From Prorocentrum cordatum (Eukaryota; Sar; Dinophyceae; Prorocentrales; Prorocentraceae), in the NCBI GenBank assembly GCA_963575745.1, contig CAUYUJ010015516.1, forward strand, positions 319,145 to 365,916: a DNA stretch of 46,772 nt, read 5' to 3'. Each line of letters begins with the position of its first letter. Positions within the stretch are counted from its first letter, which is position 1. Shown piece after piece: positions 40,181-46,772 of this stretch. Position numbers and translations under genes: made by a program. The notes under the pieces were generated by a model, which did not search any database, was not told where the DNA came from, and saw only the letters and a list, made by a program, of their open reading frames with translations.

Positions 40181-40835
40181 CGAGGAAGCAGGCGGAAAGG
40201 GAAAAGCCCCCAGAGGAGGCGGGGCAAGGGGCACGGCGCCCCTGCCAAGCTGGCGGGGGCGGGCTGGCGAGTCCTGGGCCAAGCTCGGGATCTGCCTCGG
40301 AGCGTGCTGGCGATCGGCGCGGCCCATCGGTCACGCGCCGGACCCCCCCAGCGGGGCCCGGGGAGCAGCCAGAGGTGCACGCACGCCGTGGACGCGCTCA
40401 CGTGCAGGCGCCAGCTTGCGTGCACACGCTGCCGCGCCCATGCAGGTGGGATGGCCACACACCTGCATGTGTGTACGGCCACGTGTGACTACCTTCAGCC
40501 AGCGACAATCGGGACGCCATGGGCGTCCATGTAGAAACGCGGCTTCTCGATTCCCTGCAGTTGCTGCACGTGTGCATTGGATCTCGCGGGGCCGCAAAAA
40601 TGTATCGTGGTTTCGGTCCGGGTGTTAGTGCGTGCAGGCGGCTGCGTATGATCCCAAACAAGTTATTGCACTAATGCTGCTCTGCCTTGCTTGCATGTCA
40701 TACACGGGTCTGCTGGTGCCCGCCAAAACCCGCGGCCCTGAGCTGCATTCTCGCCTCATTGCCGTCCACGTTCCCAATTCGGGGAAGAGCTTTCGCCTCG
40801 ACGCCTGCTTACATCTGGCTTCACTCGGTGCTCGG
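40181..40835. other. Unassigned stretch
   Basis: About 650 bp with no recognised gene, RNA or repeat. Confidence 0.45.
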
Positions 40836-40944
40836 AATCCCACCAGCCCTTTGGGCGTGAGTGGTTTAGCGAGCTCTCTCTGTCCTCAACCCCCCTTCTT
40901 CCCCTTCGGGGAGGGGTTTACCCCTCCCCCTACCCCCTCCCCCT
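40836..40944 (+). repeat. Dispersed repeat family W, copy 2, with nested hairpins
   Basis: Counterpart of 6697-6800. CCCC-TTC-GGGG at 40901-40911 overlaps GGGGAGGGG-TTTA-CCCCTCCCC at 40908-40929, the second a perfect 9-bp stem. The hairpin core is the best conserved part of the family. Confidence 0.87.
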
Positions 40945-41002
40945 GGGCCTGGAGAGGGCGCCCCGCGGGTGGTTGGAGGGGTCTTTTTCGACTCCTGGGA
41001 GG

Positions 41003-41235
41003 GCCAAAAAACGACGACACTCACGAGGATTCTGGCCCCGGGGGGGGAGGGAGTTTGGCGCCTCAGCTCGTCTTTGAAGCCAAAAACATTGTGATTTTAC
41101 TAAGAGGGTTTTGGCCCCATTTTGGCCTTCTGAGGGGGCCGCGCTCATCTTCCCTCATAGCAAAACCATTGATTTTACGAAGGTTTTGGGCTCATTTTGT
41201 CCTTCTCAGGGGGCAGCGCTCATCTGCGCTTCTGA
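41003..41235. repeat. 77-80-bp tandem repeat, three units
   Basis: CCAAAAAACGACGACACTCA (41003), CCAAAAACATTGTGATTTTA (41080) and GCAAAACCATTGATTTTACG (41160) start three units. The last two share GGTTTTGG, CATTTTG-CCTTCT, AGGGGGC-GCGCTCATCT and are well aligned; the first is degraded. Confidence 0.82.
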
Positions 41236-41475
41236 GGAGGTCGCAAGAGGCCCCAAGATGGCCCCAAGAGGCCCCCAGGAGGCTGCCAAGAGGCCTCCAA
41301 GAGGCCCCCAAGAGGCCCCCAAGAGGCCCCAAGAGGTCCCCAAGAGGCCTCCAAGAGGCGCCCAAGAGGCCCCAAAAGGCTCCAAGAGGCCCCCAAGAGG
41401 CCCCCAAGAGGCCCCCAAGAGGCCCCCAAAAGGCCCCAAGAAGCTCCAAGAGGCCCCCAAGAGGCCCCACGAGGA
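41236..41475. repeat. CCAAGAGGCCCC minisatellite, array E
   Basis: Regular units of 12 and 15 bp such as CCCAAGAGGCCC, GCCTCCAAGAGG and CCCCAAAAGGCC. Best preserved member of the A/B/D family, in the orientation of D. Confidence 0.93.
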
Positions 41476-41880
41476 GCCCGAACGACTCACACCAGGACGA
41501 GAGACCCCAACGACTCACACCACGAGGAGCCCGAACGACTCACACCACAAGGAAGGGCCCGAACGACTCACACCAGGACGAGGCGCCCGAACGACTCACA
41601 CCACGAGGAGCCCGAACGACTCACACCACGACGCGGGCCCCGAACGACTCACACCACGAGGAGCCCGAACGAGTCACACCAGGAGGAGGGGCCCGAACGA
41701 CTCACACCAGGATGAGGGGCCCGAACAACTCACACCACGAGAAGCCCGAACGACTCACACCAGGACGAAGAGCCCGAACGACTCACACCACGAAGAGCCC
41801 GAACGACTCACACCAGGAAGAAGGGCCCGAACGACTCACACCAGGACGAGAAACCCCAAACGACTCAAATCACGAGGAGC
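41476..41880. repeat. CCCGAACGACTCACACCA minisatellite, 15 units
   Basis: CGAACGACTCACACCA or a one-base variant occurs 15 times, separated by either CGAGGAGCC (24-bp unit) or GGACGAGGNGCC-type sequence (27-30-bp unit), roughly alternating. It directly follows array E. Confidence 0.95.
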
Positions 41881-42300
41881 GCTCTCTCTCCCTCCTCCTC
41901 CGCCTCGTCCTTCTCCCGCTCCCCCCACAAGGAGGATGTACAAGGAGGCGGGAGGAACAAGGAACAGGGGAGATATGCGGGGCCAAGCGGACACACGCCT
42001 GAAAAACACGACTGTCGGCATGCTTCGCAAGAGTTGCTGCTGTGAGATGGGCTGGTGGGGATACGCGAAGCGTAAAGAATTTCGATCTTGCCTCCGAGCA
42101 ATCCAGATTGCGCGCAGACCACATTGCGGGTTCGGAATGGCGCTGTCGTCCTAGCGGCAACCATACCTGCAGGCCGGCAGGGTGTACTCCTCTTGGCACA
42201 TGCAGTTTCCAGAACACCCTTCGGGACCCCCTCAGTCAAGCAAATCATAGCGAGGGGGCCAAAGGGTCGTTCAGTGTCCCGGGGTGCTTGGCCGAAGAAA
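41881..42300. other. Unassigned stretch
   Basis: Short pyrimidine-rich run at 41880-41930, then sequence with several open frames but no family I recognise. Confidence 0.45.
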
Positions 42301-42306
42301 CCAGAC

Positions 42307-42355
42307 ATATGCAAGCGGAATTCCCGACATCAGATGTTTCTTGGGCTCCTTGCGT
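42307..42355. repeat. 48-bp direct repeat, copy 1
   Basis: ATATGCAAGCGGAATTCCC, ACATCAGATG and TTTCTTGGGCTCC recur at 42539-42587 (offset 232 bp) with a few substitutions. Confidence 0.85.
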
Positions 42356-42538
42356 GCTACCGCCCCCAAGACCCTCCCCTCGGAACCCTCCCCGGACCCC
42401 CCCCCGGACCGCTCCAGGCACCCCCCCAGAAAAGAAAAGGAGGACCGGAAGAATCGAGGAGGGAGGAGGCCACAGAGCCGCGAAGATCACCGAATCCGGA
42501 GCCCCCTGGATCGGCGGCACTGGCCGGAGGCCATGACA

Positions 42539-42587
42539 ATATGCAAGCGAAGTTCCCCACATCAAATGCTTCTTGGGCTCTCTGCGC
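42539..42587. repeat. 48-bp direct repeat, copy 2
   Basis: ATATGCAAGCGAAGTTCCC, ACATCAAATG and CTTCTTGGGCTCT. Followed by three spaced copies of TTTCGCYCGTGAGCTCAGGC (about 42626, 42670 diverged, 42957). Confidence 0.85.
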
Positions 42588-42747
42588 CCGTGATTCCAAA
42601 CGGTGGGTCTTACCATGCGTCCCTTTCGCCCGTGAGCTCAGGCCGTGTGTTGTCACGGGGGTTCTTTCCGCCTGTGAGCTCAGCCCCCACAGAGCTCCAG
42701 GAGGCCCCCGGAAACTCTTGGGAGGCCCCAGGCAGGGCCCGCCCCAA

Positions 42748-42891
42748 GGGAGGGAGGGGGAGGGGGAGGGGGAGGAGGAGGAGGAGGAGGAGGAGGAGGA
42801 GGAGGAGGAGGAGGAGGAGGAGGAGGAGGAGGAGGAGGAGGAGGAGGAGGAGGAGGAGGAGGGAGGAGGAGGGGGGCGGAGGAGGCCCCAG
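42748..42891. repeat. (GGA)n polypurine tract
   Basis: Over 100 bp of nearly pure GGA. GGAGGCCCCAGG occurs once before it (42721) and twice after it (42881 and 42903), as if the tract opened inside that word. Confidence 0.95.
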
Positions 42892-42983
42892 GAGGTCCAA
42901 CAGGAGGCCCCAGGAGACCACTTGAGGCCCAGACCGTGTGCTTCTGCATGGCCTCCTTTCGCTCGTGAGCTCAGGCCACAGTC

Positions 42984-43152
42984 TGATGGGCCTGTTTTCC
43001 ACCACCACCACCACCACCATAAGTTGGAGGGGGAGGGGGTCCTCGTCCTCCTCCTGCTCCTCCTCCTCTTCGTCCTCCTCAACCTCCTCGTCCTCCACCT
43101 CCTTCCCCCCTCCGACTTGTGGTGGTGGCGATGGAAAACAGGCCCATCACAA
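42984..43152. repeat. Fold-back inverted repeat enclosing a CCT tract
   Basis: The left arm begins TGATGGGCCTGTTTTCCACC (42984), then (CAC)n and AAGTTGGAGGGGG. The right arm, reverse-complemented, begins TGATGGGCCTGTTTTCCATC, then CACCACCAC and AAGTCGGAGGGGG. Arms are about 50 bp and nearly identical; the loop is (CCT/CGT)n of about 60 bp. Confidence 0.9.
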
Positions 43153-43946
43153 TCAGCATCTGTAGTAAGGACGGGAGGTATGGCAGGTTCGTGCGGCGTC
43201 GACGCGCGCGAAGTCTTTTGACATCGCGTCGACCGTTCCACCTTGAACCCATCGCGACCCAAATCGTTCACGCTTGTATTGAGTCGTGTCCAATGGCGTT
43301 ACCGTGCCCCTCAATGCTTCCGCGTCGTTCTGTCCTGCAAAGTTCAGCCTTGAGTGCCTTCGCCGGCGTTGCCGGCGCGCCGCCGCCGCATGAACCTACC
43401 GAAATGACGCAAGGGCCTTGGACGCCGAAGTGCGCCCTTTTTGGGCGGCGGACTGCCAACACCCCGAAGGGCTGGCCAGGGAAACCCGAGAAGAGCGGGC
43501 CGCAGAGCCAGGGGCGCAAAGGCACCCTGAAGACATCCGTGCGTCCTTGCTGTGAGCATTGGCTGCGTGCGTTTCCCGGAGAGGGCACGGACCCAGGGCT
43601 TCCTTCTATAGCTGGAAAACCTGTCCCCTGGTGCCATGTGGGGCAAGGGCTGGCAAATTGCCGCTCGAAAACAAACCAATGTCAAAAAATACGCCTCGCG
43701 CTCGCCCGCTCAAAGAATGTCTGCCCCCCGTCTCGGATCCTCGACACATAACCGGGTCCGCAGACCTCCCCCGTTTGCCCTCTTACCAAACACAGGTGCG
43801 GAGCCTTTGTGCGCCGTCCTGCGCACAGAATCCTCGAGGATGTCTTGAGCGAAACGCTTGATTTGCGGCACTCGAAGGGCCTCGGCGCCTCAGGATGCCA
43901 AGGCGGTTCCGAGAGTGCGGAGTGCACCTTGCAAGGCATCCTGGCA
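43153..43946. other. Unassigned stretch
   Basis: No gene supported. A frame from about 43292 starts with an RRSVLQSS...AFAGVAGA sequence that superficially looks like a targeting peptide, but what follows has no protein character. Confidence 0.45.
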
Positions 43947-44110
43947 CTGGGAACGCGAACGCTGCGCGATTTACGGAGAGTCCTGGTCCTGGGAGCTCGA
44001 ATGCCGCGAAATTCGTGACTGATCGTGGCCCTGGGGGCGAGGACGCAGTGCAACTTACGAATCGCCGCCCTGGGAGCGCGGACGCAGCGTAATTTACAAG
44101 AGATCGTGTC
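43947..44110. repeat. 42-bp tandem repeat, four units
   Basis: CTGGGAACGCGAACGCTGCG, CTGGGAGCTCGAATGCCGCG, CTGGGGGCGAGGACGCAGTG and CTGGGAGCGCGGACGCAGCG start at 43947, 43989, 44031 and 44070 (42, 42, 39 bp). Confidence 0.88.
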
Positions 44111-44144
44111 ACTCGGGTGCGTCTCTGGCACATTCCATAGCGCG

Positions 44145-44300
44145 TCCCCTGGGCACGTCGCACGGCGCATCCCCTGGCACGTCCGCTGGCACGTTCCGTG
44201 GCGCGTCCCGTGGTCTGGCACATCGCACGGCGCGTCCCCTGGCACGTCAACTGGCACATCCACTGGCTCGTTCCGTGGAGCGACCCCTGGCACGTCACTG
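44145..44300. repeat. CCTGGCACGTC minisatellite
   Basis: CCCTGGCACGTC, GCTGGCACGTTCC, GTGGCGCGTCCC and CTGGCACATCC recur every 12-15 bp. Confidence 0.85.
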
Positions 44301-44461
44301 TGCGGCGCGGCAGAGCGCAGAGAAGCACAACAGAGCTACTGGCACAGTATCATCACATTGATATCGTCAGCGCTGCCGGTGCCCATCGCCGAATTGAGGT
44401 CCTTGGAAACGTTCCCATGCCTCGCGAGGCTAAATCCCTCACTGGGTTGGTGGGTCAACCG

Positions 44462-45245
44462 TTTGTGAAATAACATTTCGTATATGTGTCGCACCACGTC
44501 TTGTATACGTTCCGTATGGCTGTCGTACATGTTTTGCCTACATGTCACATCTTTGTGATATGCGCTTCGTATACTGACAATGTACGCTGTAAATTAGTAG
44601 TCTGTTAGTTTTATACATGTGTCGTGTACGTTTTGTGTATGGTGTATACAGACGTTTCGTGTAAGTCAAATACGCGTGTCGTATACGTTGTGCGTATGTT
44701 AAATCTGCGTTGTTTACATGAGTATACAGGCGTGATGCGGACGTTTCAGATGTGTGTTGTATACGCGTTGGCAACGTTTCGTACGACCAAGCGTATCCAT
44801 GATATACACGTACCGTATACGGGTCACATGTGCTACACCGATTTCGTACGTGTTATACACGCTTTGCATACATGTCGTATACGTTTCACGTGCATCTCGC
44901 GAAACGTCTCGTATCCGTGCCGCATGCGTTTCGTGTAGCACCGTGCATATACGTGCCGTATACGTGGTGTATACGTGCCGCATTGTATACGTTTCGTTTA
45001 TGAGCCGATGAATTTCGTATACGTTTCAAATACCTTTCGCATGCGGTTAGTACACTTATCGCATGTGTTATCTACGTGTCGCAAACGTTTCGCGGACATG
45101 TTACTGACTTGTCGTATGCGGTTAAACCACGTGTCACGTACGTGTTCTGCACGTGTTGCTTACGTTATAAGTGCGAGCTACAAACGTTTCCTATACAATG
45201 ATAAATCGTTTCGAATGCGTGCCACATAAGAATTGAATACGCTTT
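44462..45245. repeat. Degenerate CGTATACGTKTCG tract
   Basis: An AT-richer island of nearly 800 bp made of words such as CGTATACGTTTCG, TACGTGTCGTA and GTATACGTGCCG. The core GTATAC is self-complementary, so the tract is rich in short palindromes. No stable period, no gene. Confidence 0.75.
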
Positions 45246-45267
45246 CAATACGTGCTGAACCCGTAAA

Positions 45268-45352
45268 ACATACATACATAAGTACGTACGTACGTACGTA
45301 CATACATACATACATATCTACATACCTATATACATATACATATCCATGTATT
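45268..45352. repeat. CATA / CGTA tetranucleotide microsatellite
   Basis: (CATA)n, (CGTA)5, then (CATA)n and TATCTACATA-type decay, ending at the left end of the inverted-repeat element at 45357. Confidence 0.92.
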
Positions 45353-45356
45353 TATT

Positions 45357-46201
45357 TGTCGGCGGTGCCCAGTGCGGAGCGACCCCCCCCTGGAATCGCT
45401 CGTCCTGGGGGTTTCGTGCTGACCGCACCGCCGGTGCAGGCCGCTACGAACCCCCCCGGGATGCACGAACCCATCCAGGGCCGGGGCGCCCCGGTACGAA
45501 ACCCCCCGGGACGCCCCGCCGGTGCGCCCTGGTACGAACCCCCCCGGGATGGCCAGAGCGCGGGGCAGCGCCCGAGCAGCGCGTGCGAGCGTCCAGCGGC
45601 GACGTCGGCGGCGGCGTCGGCGACGGCGGCGTCGGCGACGGCGACGACGACATCCAGAGATCCTCGGAGGCCCCCGCAGCCCCGAAGTTTCCCGTCGTCG
45701 TGGTCGTCGTCGTCGACGACGACCTCGACGACGACGACCACGACGGCGACGACGACGACCACCACCAGGACGACCACCACCACCACCACCCCACGCCCAC
45801 AAGGGGGGCGGGGGGGGCCACCTCGCCACGCCCACAGTGCGGAGGGGGGGCCGTCGCGCGGGGGGGGGGCGCCGATGGCATCAGCGTGAGGGGGGGGGGG
45901 GCAGACCCTGGACCATCTATCTCATATCCGTCCGTCCTCCCTCCCACCCCACCCCCACGCCCCAAAGACCCATCCCCCTCGCTCCCACGCAGCCCCCCCC
46001 CAGGCCCCCACAGGAGCCACCCCCACTCCCACAGGAGCCCCCCGCCCCACTACCACAGGGGGGGGGGCCTGTGCGCCCGGTACAAAGCCCCCCGGGAAAG
46101 AGAGAGAGGGGGGTTCCAGGTCGTCGGCGGCACCCGGTGCGCCCTGTACGAACCCCCCCCGGGAAGGCAGGGAGGGGTTCGTGCCACGGGGCACCGCCGA
46201 C
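45357..46201. mobile_element. 845-bp segment with inverted GTCGGCGGTGCCC ends inside a CATA tract
   Basis: The left end GTCGGCGGTGCCC (45357-45370) is inverted at the right end GGGCACCGCCGAC (46189-46201). Similarity extends inward: both read GTG, then a GACGAACCCC/GAGCGACCCCC-like block. Inside are at least five copies of a motif like GCCCTGGTACGAACCCCCCC-GGGA (45445, 45490, 45530, 46078, 46142), a near-palindromic GTC/GAC block at 45690-45750 and C/G homopolymers. Both outer flanks are CATA-type microsatellite, as if the segment interrupted one tract. Non-coding. Confidence 0.68.
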
Positions 46202-46408
46202 ATACATATATATATATATATGCATACATGCATACATGCATACAAGCATACAAGCATACATGCATACATGCATACATGCATGCATGCATGCATGCATGCA
46301 TGCATGCATGCATACATACATACATACACACACATACATACATACATACATACATACATACATACATACATACATACATACATACATACATACATACATA
46401 CATACATG
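46202..46408. repeat. CATA / CATG tetranucleotide microsatellite
   Basis: (TA)n, then (CATACATG)n, (CATG)n and (CATA)n, over 200 bp. Confidence 0.95.
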
Positions 46409-46466
46409 TATATTCTTTTTTCGTCAGGGGAACAACGGACACCCAGGTCTCACAGCAAACGTCACT

Positions 46467-46475
46467 GCACGGTGG

Positions 46476-46519
<44 letters not shown>

Positions 46520-46528
46520 CCACTGTGC
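46467..46528. repeat. Inverted repeat enclosing (AT)n
   Basis: GCACGGTGGCGGAT (46467-46480) and ATCCGCCACTGTGC (46515-46528) are reverse complements with one mismatch, and the whole interior is (AT)n. The 62-bp segment is a near-perfect palindrome able to extrude as a cruciform. Confidence 0.92.
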
Positions 46529-46772
46529 CTGCAGCACGTAGTGGGGTGCCCCCATGATCAGGCAATCCTGAGAAATTTTGAGTTGTCTGTATTTCATGTT
46601 TTAAAGGCCCGAGCCATTGGTTTCATAAACATTTCTAAACAAATCCGGGGATTTCCAAGGATCCCCGCGGATTTCTGGAGACTTCCGGGGATTCCCCAGC
46701 GTTTCCCAGGTGTGTCGCGGAAGTCCTCTGGCAGCGCAGCCGGCCAAACATGGGCCCACAAAGCGCCCAAGA
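46529..46772. other. Unassigned window end
   Basis: Contains a few GGGGATTTCC-like words (46640-46710). No gene. Confidence 0.45.

Noticed and set aside
41105-41130. Dinoflagellate spliced-leader relic
   Set aside because: CCCCATTTTGGCC shares a short core with the leader, but the flanking leader bases are missing and the match is part of a local 80-bp repeat.
41476-41880. CRISPR-like array
   Set aside because: Units are contiguous with short variable linkers, not constant repeats separated by unique spacers, and no cas genes occur. The same applies to the 73-bp and 65-bp arrays.
43292-43751. Possible organelle-targeted protein starting with a twin-Arg/Ala-rich segment
   Set aside because: Only the first 25 residues look like a targeting signal; the rest has no hydrophobic pattern or motif and stops soon.
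43682-44293. A 203-codon minus-strand frame with a 14-residue repeat
   Set aside because: The periodicity is that of the 42-bp and 12-15-bp DNA repeats, which give periodic translations in every open frame.

Overview
The window looks like nuclear DNA of a protist with a large, repeat-saturated, GC-rich genome, most likely a dinoflagellate. The evidence is one degenerate non-LTR (LINE-type) retrotransposon of the endonuclease/RT/zinc-finger kind that I associate with dinoflagellates, kilobase-scale simple-sequence arrays, and the absence of any compact gene cluster, rRNA or tRNA. The organism call is inference; no species marker or spliced-leader sequence was seen.

Layout. 1-6.8 kb: a 73-bp tandem array, a fold-back around poly-C, a GGA/CCT strand-switched pair, a 65-bp array, and paired copies of short dispersed repeats tied to GA and AT microsatellites. 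6.8-10.7 kb: a 3.9-kb GTC/GTCC array with a higher-order period of about 475-550 bp. 10.8-20 kb: a patchwork of duplicated short segments (T, S, A/B, R, Q and V families below), a strict 14-bp minisatellite, and GAC tracts. 20-25 kb: a fold-back, a 180-bp terminal-inverted-repeat element lying inside one copy of a dispersed repeat whose other copy is empty, GGA/CCT tracts and GTC/GGC arrays. 25.1-29.2 kb: a 167-bp tandem duplication running into a 3.8-kb TG/TGTCTC array that ends at a 100-N assembly gap (29173-29272). 29.3-32 kb: GAC tracts, palindromic segments and a CCT array. 32.0-37.0 kb: the only clearly protein-coding segment, the retrotransposon. 37.6-39 kb: a CTC/ATC array, then two tandem copies of an element with a TTTAGC core and CCCTACCTAGG ends. 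39.2-39.7 kb: one Cys-rich open segment on the minus strand, possibly a host exon. 40.8-46.8 kb: more minisatellites, GGA tracts and three inverted-repeat structures.

The genes do not form a pathway. The retrotransposon has an endonuclease domain lacking the usual catalytic Glu, an RT with recognisable motifs A, B and C (FVDD), a frame break at a T6 run, C-terminal zinc-finger-like cysteines, and a second overlapping ORF; it is probably a decayed copy. The most unusual property of the window is structural: several microsatellite tracts (poly-C, CCT, AT, TTTAGC) are enclosed by inverted repeats, and at two places a microsatellite can be seen to have grown inside a sequence whose unexpanded copy is also present here.
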